Below the pieces are notes generated by a model. That model had not been told where the DNA came from. It searched no databases and worked only from the letters and a program-made list of their open reading frames with translations. A stretch of DNA of 17,063 nt from the NCBI GenBank assembly GCA_934613185.1, contig CAKTSO010000024.1:1-17063 (forward strand). The letters run 5' to 3'. A program made the translations under genes and the position numbers. The stretch is from an uncultured Clostridia bacterium. Lineage in GTDB: Bacteria > Bacillota > Clostridia > Christensenellales > Maliibacteriaceae. Positions 6,621 to 14,571 of the stretch are shown one piece after another. The first letter of the stretch is position 1. Every line of letters starts with the position of its first letter.

Positions 6621-9600
6621 TTATGCTCCTTCCACCGCGTCCGCCCCGGTCAACTTGACGGAGACGAGACTTGAAATGCCGCGTTCCTGCATCGCGATGC
6701 CGTACATGGCGTCGGACACTTCCATGCTTTCTTTTTTATGGGTGATGATGACGAACTGCGTCTTTTGCGAATACTCTTTCAGGAATTCGGCGTACATGCC
6801 CGTGTTGGCCTCATCGAGCGCGGCCTCGATTTCGTCGAGCACACAGAACGGCGTGGGTTTGATGTTGAGCATCGCGAATAAAAGAGCAATGGCCGTCAGC
6901 GTGCGTTCGCCGCCCGACAAAAGCGACAGCGCCTGCAGCTTCTTGCCCGGCGGCTGTGCGGCGATCTCGATGCCGGTCTCCATCAGATCGTCGGGATCGC
7001 TCAGGCGAAGTTCCGCCGTGCCGCCGTTGAAAAGCTGGGAGAAGACGATCTTGAAGTTCTCGTTGATGAGCTCAAACTGCGTCTTGAAGCGCTCTTTGAT
7101 CTCCACTTCGAACTTTGCGATGACTTCTTCCAGATTCGCCTTCGCGCATGTAAGATCCTCCCGCTCCCCCGAAAGGGACTCCACGCGTTCGGACACGGTC
7201 TCGTATTGTTCGAGCGCGCCGACGTTGACGTCGCCCAGAGCGCGAATATCGGCTTTCAATTTGGAAACGCGCGTCGGCGCGCCGTTGACCTGGAAATTCT
7301 CGTCGCCGAGCGGCTGCGCGGAAGCGAACGTCAACTCGTAATCGTTCCAAATGCGGGCGTGCAGCGCTTCCAATTCCGTTTCGAGCCGCGTTTTCTGGAT
7401 CTGCGCCTTATGCAGCCGCTGCGTTAAGCTTTCGCCCTGCGCTTCCATCTCCGCGCGCTTTTGCGACAGTGTTTCGGTCTGCGCGTTCGTTTCGCGCCGC
7501 GCCGCATCGGCTGCGTCGAGTGCGCTTCTCGTGTCGGAAAGCGTCGATGTGATGTCTGCCAGCGCCTGCTGTTTTTGATGTAAGAGTTCTTCGTCGCGAC
7601 GTGCATTCTGCTGCGCGTCCAGGATCTGCGCGCCGGAGGTTTCCTGCTCTTTTTGAATGCGGGATAGTTCCTCGCCCAAAAGACGCCGCCGCTGCGCGAT
7701 GCTCTCTTTTTCCGCCTTGTCGGAAGAAAGCGCGATGCGAAGCGCGGAGATCGTCTCGCGCAGTGTATCGTGTTCGCCGCGCGCCGCGTAAAGCGCCTGC
7801 TGCATCGCAGAAATATCCTCGTCCGTCTCGCTCGAGGCGGTCTGCTCGTCGCGCGAGGTGTCCGCGATTTTGGAAAGTTCGCTTTCCACGTCGGACAGGC
7901 TCTCCATCAAAGCCTGCATTTCCTCCTGCATGCGCTGATGTTCGCCACGGCGATCGGCCTCGTTGTCCGACAAAATATGGACACGCTCTTCGTGCTGGCC
8001 GAGCGTGACGCGAAGCGCGCCGAGCGCCTCTTCGACCCGCTTCAGCTTTTCCGAAGCCTGCTGCGCCTCTTTTGCGATCTGCGCGACTTCCTGCGTGCGT
8101 TCGTCGATCTGGCGCTGCATTGACGCACAGCGGGACTGTTCGTCCTCGATCTGACGGTCGCGCGAAAGGATGCTCGTCGAACGCGATTGCAGCGAGCCGC
8201 CCGTCATGGAGCCGCCGCTGTTCAATACATCGCCCGCAAGCGTTACGATGCGGAACGAATAGCGGTTTTCCCGCGCGATGCGAATGCCGGCGTCGAGATC
8301 TTCGGCGATCACGACGCGCCCCAGAAGATTCTCGATCGCGGGGCGGTATTTTTCGTCAAACGTCAAAAGCTCGCTTGCCGCGCCGAAGCCGCCGCGGGAA
8401 TTGGCGCTCGCCGCCTCGCGGGCGTTCAGACTGCGGCTTTGAATGCCGCTCAAGGGAAGGAACGTTGCACGTCCGTACTGATGCGCGCGCAGATGTTCGA
8501 TCAATCGCTTGGCGCTCGCCTCGTCGGGCGTGATAATGTTTTGCAGCGCCGCGCCGAGCGCGACCTCGACGGCCTTTTCGTATTTTTGCGGAACGTTGAT
8601 GACTTCCGCCACGACGCCGCAGACGCAGGACGAAAGTCGGGAATCCGAATCCGCGTCGCGCAGAAGATTGCGTACGGCGGAATAGAATCCCTCGTAATCC
8701 CGTTTCATCTGTTCTAGCATTTTAAGCCGCGCGCGGCTTTGCGCGACCGCGTCGTTCAAACGGTGCATTTCGTCGCGTCCGGCACGCTCTTCGCGCGTCA
8801 ATTCCGCGAGTTTTGTCAAAAGCGCGTTTCTTTGCGACTCGTTTCTCGTCTGTTCGTCGCGCGCTTCGTTCGCCGCCTGTTTTTCGCGCGTCAGATCGCC
8901 GCTGACGGTGTCCAGAAGATTCTTCGTGCGGTCCAGCTCCGCCGCGCAACTTTGCTTTCGCTGCCGAATGCTCTGCTGCATGGTTTCCAGCTGGCTTCTG
9001 CGGCTTTTTAAGTCAGACATGCGATTGAGTCGCACGATGACCTGCGCCTTGGCGTGTTCCAGTGCCGCTTCTCGTTCTTCCAGCGCTTTTTGCTGTGCGT
9101 CGTAATCGCGTTGCAGCGCTGCCAGCTCCGCGTCGCGCCGCTGTAGCGAATGATCGTTGTCGCTTTGCGCGTTTTCCAGCGCTTCGATCTGCGATTTGAT
9201 CTGCGCCGCGCGGTTCTTTTTCGCCTCGCCGTCGGCATTCAAACGGTCTTTTTCGCGCGCGGACGAGGCGATGCGTTCACGCAAAAGCTTGATCTCTCCG
9301 CGGCAGGACTGTTCCTGCGCGGCGGCTTCGACCATGGTCTCCCGAAGATGCACGGCGTTTTCTTCCTGCATGCGGACTTTTTCAAACAGTGCTTCTTCTT
9401 CCCGGCGAAGCATGGTTTTTTCCCGTTCGTTGGAAGCCAATTCTTCTTCCAGTTGGACCGCCAGCGCCTGCTGTTCCTGCACGCGCTGCTGATTGCGCAC
9501 GGCCTGAACCAAAAACAGGTTGACCTCTTCATAACGCAGATCGTCCCGAAGCTTTAAATAGCGTTTCGCCGTCTCACTTTGTTCTTTGAGCGGTTCCACC

Positions 9601-10202
9601 TGCGCGCGCAGCTCTTCGAGAATGTCGTCGATGCGGACGAGATTGTCCTGTGTGCGCGCAAGGCTGCGAAGCGCTTCGGCGCGATCCGCCTTGTATTTTG
9701 CGACGCCGCTTGCCTCTTCAAACACGGCGCGTCGGTCCTCCGCCTTATTGGACAGGATTTCGTCGATGCGGCCCTGTCCGATAATGGAATAGCCCTCTTT
9801 GCCAATGCCGGTATCGCGGAACAAATCGATCACGTCGCGCAAACGGCAGCCGTTTTTATTGATATAGTATTCGCTTTTGCCGTCGCGATACATGCGGCGC
9901 GTAACGGCGACTTCGGTATAATCGATTCCGAGCGCGTGATCTTCGTTGTCAAAGACGAGCGAGACTTCGCAGTAAGACTGCGGCTTTCGTCTCTGCGTTC
10001 CGTTGAAGATGACGTCCTCCATTTTGACGCCGCGAAGCTGTTTTGCGCTCTGTTCGCCGAGCACCCAGCGGATCGCGTCGGCAACGTTGCTTTTGCCGCT
10101 GCCGTTCGGGCCGACGATCGCCGTGATGCCCGATTCAAAGCGAATGACAATCCGATCGGGAAAGGATTTGAATCCTTGCAGTTCCAAACGTTTTAAATGC
10201 AA
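6621..10202 (-). CDS. smc: Chromosome partition protein SMC
   Basis: SMC is the ATPase of the SMC-ScpAB condensin complex that compacts and segregates the chromosome. The protein has 1193 residues, the normal length. Walker A GPNGSGKS lies at 31-38. A long coiled coil follows, from about 165 to 500. The hinge is at about 505-690, including FRIVTLAGDVLNSGGSMTGG. The returning coiled coil is rich in Glu, Gln and Arg. The ABC signature LSGGE is at 1095-1099, and Walker B is FCVLDEIEAALDE at 1119-1131. The start is TTG (10200-10202), directly after the rnc stop codon. The N-terminus LHLKRLELQGFKSF aligns exactly with the family start, and AAGGAG lies 8 nt upstream, so the TTG is well supported. 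The gene is intact, with no frameshift. Confidence 0.98.
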   Translation of the reverse strand: MHLKRLELQGFKSFPDRIVIRFESGITAIVGPNGSGKSNVADAIRWVLGEQSAKQLRGVKMEDVIFNGTQRRKPQSYCEVSLVFDNEDHALGIDYTEVAVTRRMYRDGKSEYYINKNGCRLRDVIDLFRDTGIGKEGYSIIGQGRIDEILSNKAEDRRAVFEEASGVAKYKADRAEALRSLARTQDNLVRIDDILEELRAQVEPLKEQSETAKRYLKLRDDLRYEEVNLFLVQAVRNQQRVQEQQALAVQLEEELASNEREKTMLRREEEALFEKVRMQEENAVHLRETMVEAAAQEQSCRGEIKLLRERIASSAREKDRLNADGEAKKNRAAQIKSQIEALENAQSDNDHSLQRRDAELAALQRDYDAQQKALEEREAALEHAKAQVIVRLNRMSDLKSRRSQLETMQQSIRQRKQSCAAELDRTKNLLDTVSGDLTREKQAANEARDEQTRNESQRNALLTKLAELTREERAGRDEMHRLNDAVAQSRARLKMLEQMKRDYEGFYSAVRNLLRDADSDSRLSSCVCGVVAEVINVPQKYEKAVEVALGAALQNIITPDEASAKRLIEHLRAHQYGRATFLPLSGIQSRSLNAREAASANSRGGFGAASELLTFDEKYRPAIENLLGRVVIAEDLDAGIRIARENRYSFRIVTLAGDVLNSGGSMTGGSLQSRSTSILSRDRQIEDEQSRCASMQRQIDERTQEVAQIAKEAQQASEKLKRVEEALGALRVTLGQHEERVHILSDNEADRRGEHQRMQEEMQALMESLSDVESELSKIADTSRDEQTASSETDEDISAMQQALYAARGEHDTLRETISALRIALSSDKAEKESIAQRRRLLGEELSRIQKEQETSGAQILDAQQNARRDEELLHQKQQALADITSTLSDTRSALDAADAARRETNAQTETLSQKRAEMEAQGESLTQRLHKAQIQKTRLETELEALHARIWNDYELTFASAQPLGDENFQVNGAPTRVSKLKADIRALGDVNVGALEQYETVSERVESLSGEREDLTCAKANLEEVIAKFEVEIKERFKTQFELINENFKIVFSQLFNGGTAELRLSDPDDLMETGIEIAAQPPGKKLQALSLLSGGERTLTAIALLFAMLNIKPTPFCVLDEIEAALDEANTGMYAEFLKEYSQKTQFVIITHKKESMEVSDAMYGIAMQERGISSLVSVKLTGADAVEGA

Positions 10203-10916
10203 TTATTCGGCTCCTTTCTCGTCTTTCTTATTCTTAAGACTTTCAAGTTTGGAAAGTGCGTCGAGCGCCGCGCTGCGCTCCGCGTGTTTTTTGCTCGTCC
10301 CTTCGCCCTGTCCGATCACGCGGTCGCCCAAAAGCGCCTGCGCGACGAAATGCTTGGCATGATCGGGCCCGCTTTGCCCAACGATCGCATAATGCACGTC
10401 GCCCGCGTCCTGACAGGCAAGCTGAAGCGTCGTTTTGGCGTCGAGCCGCTTTTCCGGACGGATCGCGCGATCGCAGCCCGGCAAAAGCAGCCGCTCGATC
10501 AGCGTTTTGGCAGCCTTTTCCCCGCCGTCCAGATAAACGGCGCCAATGATCGCCTCCATGGCATCGGCCAGGATCGAGTCGCGATCCGCACCGCCGGTGA
10601 CAATCTCGCCGTTGCCCAAAAGAAGGCACGGGCCGACATGAAGCGCACGGGCGTAGACGGCGAGCGCCTGTTCGCAGACAAGCGCGGCGCGCGCCTGGGA
10701 AAGCATGCTCTCGTTCGCCTGCGGAAACCTAGCGTATAAAAGCGTGCTGGAATAAAGCTGCAAAACGGCGTCGCCCAAAAACTCAAGCCGCTGATTGTGC
10801 GACGATTCGTCCATCGTGCGGTGCGGATAGGAACAATGCGTCAGCGCAAGGCGCAAAAGCGCCTCGTCGCGGAACGTATATTGCAGGTTTTCCTGCAGCC
10901 GCTGCAAATTCATCAT
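10203..10916 (-). CDS. rnc: Ribonuclease III
   Basis: RNase III cleaves double-stranded RNA in rRNA processing and mRNA turnover. With the ATG at 10914-10916 the protein has 237 residues. The catalytic domain holds the signature HNQRLEFLGDAVLQLYSS, with Glu45 and Asp49, and the second metal-binding set ADAMEAIIGAVYLDGG, with Asp118 and Glu121. The double-stranded RNA-binding domain spans about 159-225 (DAKTTLQLACQDAG to GTSKKHAERSAALDAL). Start choice is less certain than for its neighbours: AGGAAGAGAG lies 11-21 nt upstream, and a second ATG follows at once (10911-10913). Reading further upstream enters the terminator hairpin, so the longer form is rejected. It heads the rnc-smc-ftsY run; no clear promoter is seen between the acpP terminator and rnc. 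Confidence 0.96.
   Translation of the reverse strand: MMNLQRLQENLQYTFRDEALLRLALTHCSYPHRTMDESSHNQRLEFLGDAVLQLYSSTLLYARFPQANESMLSQARAALVCEQALAVYARALHVGPCLLLGNGEIVTGGADRDSILADAMEAIIGAVYLDGGEKAAKTLIERLLLPGCDRAIRPEKRLDAKTTLQLACQDAGDVHYAIVGQSGPDHAKHFVAQALLGDRVIGQGEGTSKKHAERSAALDALSKLESLKNKKDEKGAE
10211..10216 (-). promoter_or_regulatory. Ribosome binding site of the smc TTG start
   Basis: AAGGAG on the minus strand inside the last codons of rnc, 8 nt before the TTG at 10200-10202. It supports a non-ATG start and coupling of smc translation to rnc. Confidence 0.75.
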
Positions 10917-10949
10917 AGATTCATATTCTCTCTTCCTAAAACAGGCAAA

Positions 10950-11041
10950 ACGAGCGACGGACCGGCCCGCGCGGCACAAAAAGCGCCTTTGAAAACCGTT
11001 TCAAGGCAAGCGCCCGTGATGCGGAACAGTCCGTCGATCGT
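10950..11041 (-). repeat. Long imperfect inverted repeat in the acpP-rnc gap
   Basis: Two 13-nt arms, 10950-10962 and 11029-11041, pair with 12 matches and one mismatch (CGACGGAC with GTCCGTCG, then ACGA with TCGT). They enclose the terminator hairpin at 10983-11013. Further short pairings (CCGC/GCGG, CAC/GUG, GCGC/GCGC) could extend this into one rod of about 90 nt. It lies in the 5' region of rnc, where RNase III autoregulatory stems are known in other bacteria; such a role here is inference. Confidence 0.6.
10976..11013 (-). terminator. Intrinsic terminator downstream of acpP
   Basis: On the minus strand GCCTTGAAA pairs with TTTCAAAGGC (one bulged A) around a CGGT loop, followed by GC and TTTTT (10978-10982). 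The stem lies at 10985-11007, with a possible outer GCGC pair at 10983-10986 and 11010-11013. It starts about 45 nt after the acpP stop codon. Confidence 0.75.
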
Positions 11042-11059
11042 CGTATTGTGTTTTATTCG

Positions 11060-11302
11060 TTACGCTTTCGTCTGCTCTTCGATGTATTTGACGATGTCGC
11101 CGACGCTCTTGAGCTGCTCCATATTTTCCTCTTCGCCCTCGACGATGCTGATGTCGAATGCCTCTTCCAGATTGAAGATCAGCTCGACGATGTCAAGCGA
11201 GTCGGCCTTGAGATCGTCGATCAAAAGCGCGTCCATCGTGACCTTTTCGGGGTCGCAGCCAAGCTGCGCAACGATCGCACTGCGGACTTTTTCGAATACC
11301 AT
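11060..11302 (-). CDS. acpP: Acyl carrier protein
   Basis: ACP carries growing acyl chains as thioesters on a 4'-phosphopantetheine arm in fatty-acid synthesis. The protein has 80 residues, the usual size, and is strongly acidic. The attachment site is Ser35 in LKADSLDIVELIF, the classic DSL motif. Helices follow the family pattern, with FEKVRSAIVAQLG at the start and LKSVGDIVKYIEEQ at the end. GGAGGT precedes the ATG by 8 nt. It follows plsX by 32 nt; PlsX uses acyl-ACP as substrate, so the pairing is functional. The common partners fabD and fabG do not lie between them here. Confidence 0.97.
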   Translation of the reverse strand: MVFEKVRSAIVAQLGCDPEKVTMDALLIDDLKADSLDIVELIFNLEEAFDISIVEGEEENMEQLKSVGDIVKYIEEQTKA

Positions 11303-11334
11303 GACAAAGTACCTCCGTATAAAAGATGATAGCT

Positions 11335-12351
11335 TTATGATTCGGCGCAGGCGGGATCGGCGGATTTCTCGATCTGCCCGCGCAGCGTCTCAACCAGGTT
11401 TCCGTCGACGAAACGGATCGCCTGACCGATAGCGGATTCAATGGCGCGCGCGTTGGACGAACCGTGCGCTTTGACGACGCAACCGTTCAAGCCAAGAAGC
11501 GGCGCGCCGCCGTATTCGGCGTAATCAAACGATTTTTTAAAGCTGCGAAAGCCGCTCTTCAGTCCGAGGCAGCACAGCTTGCGGAAGGTATTGGCCGTAA
11601 GTTCGCGCTTCAAAAGCTCGGTCATGGCCGTCGCCGCGCCTTCCATCATTTTGAGCATCACGTTGCCGACAAAAGCGTCACAGACGACGACATCCGCCTC
11701 GCCGTGCGGCACTTCGCGCGCCTCGACGTTGCCGATGAAATTGATCGGCATCTCTTTCATTCGCGGATAGACGGTCTTCGTCAGTTCGTTGCCCTTTTCG
11801 GACTCCGCGCCGATGTTGACAAGCCCCACGCGCGGATTTTTGCGTCCTTCGACCGTCCGCATATACACGTCGCCCATCAATGCGAACTGCAAAAGATGCT
11901 CGGGCTTTGCGTCAACGTTCGCGCCGCAGTCGATCATCAAAACCGACTGTTTCGTCGTCGGCATGAGCGACGCGAGCGCGGGACGAAGCACACCTTTGAT
12001 TGTCTTGATCACCAAAGTTGAGGCGACAAGCACCGCGCCCGTGCTTCCTGCGGAAATAAACGCGTCAGCCTCACCGTCGCGAACCATTTTCGCGGCAACG
12101 ACGATACTGGAATCCCGCTTTTTGCGAACCGCCATGACCGGCGTTTCGTCGTTGGTGATGACCTGCGGCGCGTCGACGACCAAAAGCCGATCGGCGTCGA
12201 ACCGCTTTTCGGACAGCTTTTCCCGAAGCAGGGCTTCCGGGCCGGTCAGCGAGATCACAAGGTCTTTTTTCTTTTCCAGCGCCGCGATGGCGCCATCGAT
12301 ATTGACGTCGGGCGCGTTGTCGCCGCCCATCGCATCCAGCACGATATGCAT
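11335..12351 (-). CDS. plsX: Phosphate acyltransferase PlsX
   Basis: PlsX converts acyl-ACP and phosphate to acyl-phosphate, the acyl donor for PlsY in phosphatidic acid synthesis; it is a peripheral membrane enzyme. The 338 residues start MHIVLDAMGGDNAP, the family signature. NDETPVMAVRKKRDSS lies at 67-82, ISAGSTGAVLV at 99-109 and DCGANVD at 141-147. The C-terminal half has VVCDAFVGNVMLKMMEG, also typical. The ATG follows AAAAGGAG by 7 nt. It belongs to the unit from rsmD to acpP. The rpmF gene, which precedes plsX in many bacteria, is absent here; a coiled-coil gene stands in that place. Confidence 0.98.
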   Translation of the reverse strand: MHIVLDAMGGDNAPDVNIDGAIAALEKKKDLVISLTGPEALLREKLSEKRFDADRLLVVDAPQVITNDETPVMAVRKKRDSSIVVAAKMVRDGEADAFISAGSTGAVLVASTLVIKTIKGVLRPALASLMPTTKQSVLMIDCGANVDAKPEHLLQFALMGDVYMRTVEGRKNPRVGLVNIGAESEKGNELTKTVYPRMKEMPINFIGNVEAREVPHGEADVVVCDAFVGNVMLKMMEGAATAMTELLKRELTANTFRKLCCLGLKSGFRSFKKSFDYAEYGGAPLLGLNGCVVKAHGSSNARAIESAIGQAIRFVDGNLVETLRGQIEKSADPACAES

Positions 12352-12379
12352 GACGTTACTCCTTTTCGTGCAGCGTGTT

Positions 12380-12832
12380 TTATTTGATCATTTTCCGAAG
12401 CGATTCGCGGTTGCGATTCAAAAGCTCGACATGACTCGAGAGGATATTGTCCATGCTGGCAAGAAGTTCCTCTGCGTAGTCGTTGGCAGCACGGCGAATT
12501 TTGGAGGAATGCTCCTGCGCATGCGTCACGATCGCGCGCGCCTCGGCGTTGGCCTGACGCACGATCTCATGTTCGCTCAAAAGTTGACAGGCCTGCTTCT
12601 GTGCCTCGGAGACGAGCTGTTCGGCCTCGCGATTGGCTTCGGTGATGATTTCCTCGCGTTCGCGCTTGATCTGCTGCGCTTGCGTGATATCTTCGGGCAG
12701 CGCGGTCTTGATCTGCTCGACGGTCTCGATCATTTTTTCGCGGTCGACCATCGCCTTGCCGCCGGAAAGCGGTACCTGTGCGGCGCGATTCAATTCGTCA
12801 ATCAGAAGATCCAGCAACGTCAGAACATCCAT
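12380..12832 (-). CDS. Coiled-coil protein of unknown function (ATP-synthase-B/V-ATPase-H-like)
   Basis: This 150-residue soluble protein has no signal peptide or membrane segment. After MDVLTLLDLLIDELNRAAQVPLSG and MVDREKMIETVEQIKTALPED comes a long heptad-rich helix (about residues 50-140) of Glu, Gln, Ala, Arg and Lys: REREEIITEANREAEQLV, then NAEARAIVTHAQEHSSKI. This resembles the b/H stalk subunits of ATP synthases only by coiled-coil composition. I recall similar proteins next to coaD in clostridia, annotated loosely as ATPase or hypothetical; their function is not established. It lies between coaD and plsX in the same direction, with AAGAGG 7 nt before the ATG. A peripheral-stalk role is unlikely because the ATP synthase operon is separate. 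Confidence 0.85.
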   Translation of the reverse strand: MDVLTLLDLLIDELNRAAQVPLSGGKAMVDREKMIETVEQIKTALPEDITQAQQIKREREEIITEANREAEQLVSEAQKQACQLLSEHEIVRQANAEARAIVTHAQEHSSKIRRAANDYAEELLASMDNILSSHVELLNRNRESLRKMIK

Positions 12833-12899
12833 TTTGCATCCTCTTTTCCGTGATCTGCATCCTTAAATGATTTATCTTCTTCACTCGACCTGTGCATTT

Positions 12900-13373
12900 T
12901 TATTTCGCATCAAGAAGCGGAAGGAGCTTTTCGGGAACGAAGCAAGAGACGTCGCCGCCGTAAGACAGGATCTCGCGTACGACGCTCGAGGAAATGTGCG
13001 AAAATTCGCTGCGGCACGGCAGGAAGATCGTCTCCGTACCGCCGAGTTTTTGATTTACGGCGGCCATAAAGGATTCGTTTTCCATGTCCGACATGCTGCG
13101 AACGCCGCGAACGACGGTACACGCATCCAATTTCTTATAAAGATCAACGAGCAGCCCGCCGCTTTGCACGACGCGGATATTGTCGGAAGACTCAAAGATT
13201 GTTTGAAGCATCGCGACGCGTTCTTCGACGCCGAAGCAATGCCGCCCGTTTTTTTGCGCGTTTTCCATTACGGCGATCACAAGGTGATCGCACAGTTTCG
13301 ACGCGCGCAATGCAATATCGACATGGCCGAGCGTCGGCGGATCGAAAGATCCGGGATAAAGAAACGTCCGCAT
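12900..13373 (-). CDS. coaD: Phosphopantetheine adenylyltransferase
   Basis: CoaD transfers AMP from ATP to 4'-phosphopantetheine to make dephospho-CoA, the penultimate step of CoA synthesis. The 157 residues show the nucleotidyltransferase motifs: YPGSFDPPTLGHVDI at the start (TLGH at 14-17), VVRGVRSMSDMENE with RGVR at 89-92, and FSHISSSVVREI with ISSS at 127-130. Length and order match the family. GGGGGAT precedes the ATG. It lies 12 nt after rsmD, a very common gene pair in bacteria. CoA supplies the phosphopantetheine arm of AcpP encoded further down the same unit. Confidence 0.98.
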   Translation of the reverse strand: MRTFLYPGSFDPPTLGHVDIALRASKLCDHLVIAVMENAQKNGRHCFGVEERVAMLQTIFESSDNIRVVQSGGLLVDLYKKLDACTVVRGVRSMSDMENESFMAAVNQKLGGTETIFLPCRSEFSHISSSVVREILSYGGDVSCFVPEKLLPLLDAK

Positions 13374-13385
13374 ACGATCCCCCTT

Positions 13386-13934
13386 TTACTCGTTCGCGTA
13401 TTCGAGAACGACGACCTGCGCCATGCCGTAGGTTCGCTGTTTTAAAACGCGGTATTCCTTCGGCGCTTGAAGCGACGCGGTCTTTCGAATCTCGCAAACG
13501 ACGCGCGCGCCTTTTTGCAGCAGCTTGTTTTCGGCAAGCGACGAAAGCGCCGTGTCCATAAAGCCGCCCTCGTAAGGCGGATCGAGGAACACGAGATCAA
13601 ACGCCTCGCCGCGCATTTGCAAAAGCGCGCGGTCAAACGGCAGATTGAAGATGCGGCAGGATTCCGAAAGCCCGAGCCGACATGCGTTTTTTTCCACGAC
13701 CTTCGCCGCCGTGCGGTCGCAGTCGCAGAAAACGGCACGCGTCATGCCGCGCGAAAGCGCCTCCAGGCCGAGCGCGCCGCTTCCGGCAAAAAGATCGAGC
13801 ACGCATCCGCCGTCAAAATAAGCGCCGAGCATGGAAAATACGGCCTCGCGCACGCGGTCGTGCGTCGGTCTCGTTCCCTCGCCGGGCGGTGCTTCGATCC
13901 GTCTGCCGCCGACGCTCCCCGCAATGATGCGCAT
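13386..13934 (-). CDS. rsmD: 16S rRNA (guanine(966)-N(2))-methyltransferase RsmD
   Basis: RsmD methylates N2 of G966 in 16S rRNA. With the ATG at 13932-13934 the protein has 182 residues. It starts MRIIAGSVGGRRIEAP, the family opening. TRPTHDRVREAVFSML is at 21-36, the SAM-binding VLDLFAGSGALGLEALSRG at 45-63, and the catalytic DPPY at 118-121. Eleven extra upstream residues are possible in frame, but they cross the promoter leader, and AGGTGA stands just before the chosen ATG. It is the first gene of the unit running to acpP. Confidence 0.96.
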   Translation of the reverse strand: MRIIAGSVGGRRIEAPPGEGTRPTHDRVREAVFSMLGAYFDGGCVLDLFAGSGALGLEALSRGMTRAVFCDCDRTAAKVVEKNACRLGLSESCRIFNLPFDRALLQMRGEAFDLVFLDPPYEGGFMDTALSSLAENKLLQKGARVVCEIRKTASLQAPKEYRVLKQRTYGMAQVVVLEYANE

Positions 13935-13969
13935 GTCTGTCACCTGCCTTAAACTCTTTGGGCGCAATC

Positions 13970-13998
13970 AGTATACCATAACGCCCGCCGCTTCACAA
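13970..13998 (-). promoter_or_regulatory. Extended -10 promoter of the rsmD-acpP unit
   Basis: The minus strand has TTGTGA (-35, 13993-13998), 17 nt, and TATACT (-10, 13970-13975) preceded by TGG, an extended -10. The -35 includes the TGA stop of the cyclo-ligase gene (13993-13995). Transcription would start near 13963, leaving about 29 nt of leader. Confidence 0.75.
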
Positions 13999-14571
13999 TA
14001 ACCGCGCTTGTTCGCCGTTTTTCTCTCGCAAATCGCCCGCCGCGGCGACGAATTGCAAAGAAAAGTCGTGCGCAAGCGTCGGAAGGTCCTCGCGAATTCG
14101 CCACGGAAAACAGACACCGATCAGCAGCGCATCCGCTCGGAGCTTCGGCAAAAATCGGTCGTAAAACCCGCAGCCGCGTCCCAGACGCCTGCCGTCCGCA
14201 CTCAAAGCGACCGCAGGGATCAGTGCGGCGTCGATCTCGGCCGGATCGATCGGATCGTCCTGTTTGGGAGACAGAATCTTCATCGCGTCGCGGACGAGTT
14301 CGCCGTCTTTTTGATAAAGGCGAAGGGTCATTCGTTCCCGATCGATACAGTACGGCAGAACGACACGGCCGCCGTTTTCGAACACCACATCGAATACCGG
14401 GAGAATGTCTACTTCGTCGCGCAGCGGCATGAAACACAAAATCGTCCCCGCCGGGTCGATCCGCGACAGGATCGCGCGGCAAATCGCCTTTGACGCTTCC
14501 CGCCGCTCCCGTTCGCCGTGCAGGACATCTGCCGCGAAGGCTTCGGCGCGCGTTCGTTTTTTATCACACAT
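13993..14571 (-). CDS. 5-formyltetrahydrofolate cyclo-ligase
   Basis: This enzyme (MTHFS) turns 5-formyl-THF into 5,10-methenyl-THF with ATP, recovering a stored folate form. The 192 residues contain CFMPLRDEVDILPVFDV (46-62), matching the family substrate region; DAALIPAVALSADGRRLGRGCGFYDRFL (114-141), the glycine-rich ATP and Mg2+ block; and IGVCFPWRIREDLP with HDF after it. The N-terminus is basic, as usual (MCDKKRTRAEAF). The ATG overlaps the end of alr by 8 nt, so translation is likely coupled. No strong ribosome site is seen, which fits coupling. Function by family is clear; there is no metabolic link to alr beyond shared transcription. Confidence 0.93.
   Translation of the reverse strand: MCDKKRTRAEAFAADVLHGERERREASKAICRAILSRIDPAGTILCFMPLRDEVDILPVFDVVFENGGRVVLPYCIDRERMTLRLYQKDGELVRDAMKILSPKQDDPIDPAEIDAALIPAVALSADGRRLGRGCGFYDRFLPKLRADALLIGVCFPWRIREDLPTLAHDFSLQFVAAAGDLREKNGEQARLL

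Noticed and set aside
10917..10950. Promoter TTGCCT-17-TATGAA just before rnc
   Set aside because: Both boxes are weak (about 4 of 6), and the start site would fall on the rnc start codon, giving a leaderless mRNA despite a leader-type context.
10917..10979. 21-residue N-terminal extension of RNase III
   Set aside because: It would begin in the T-tract of the acpP terminator and has no family resemblance.
12820..12897. Possible 25-residue ORF in the coaD to coiled-coil gap
   Set aside because: It has no ribosome site and overlaps the next gene's start; nothing supports translation.
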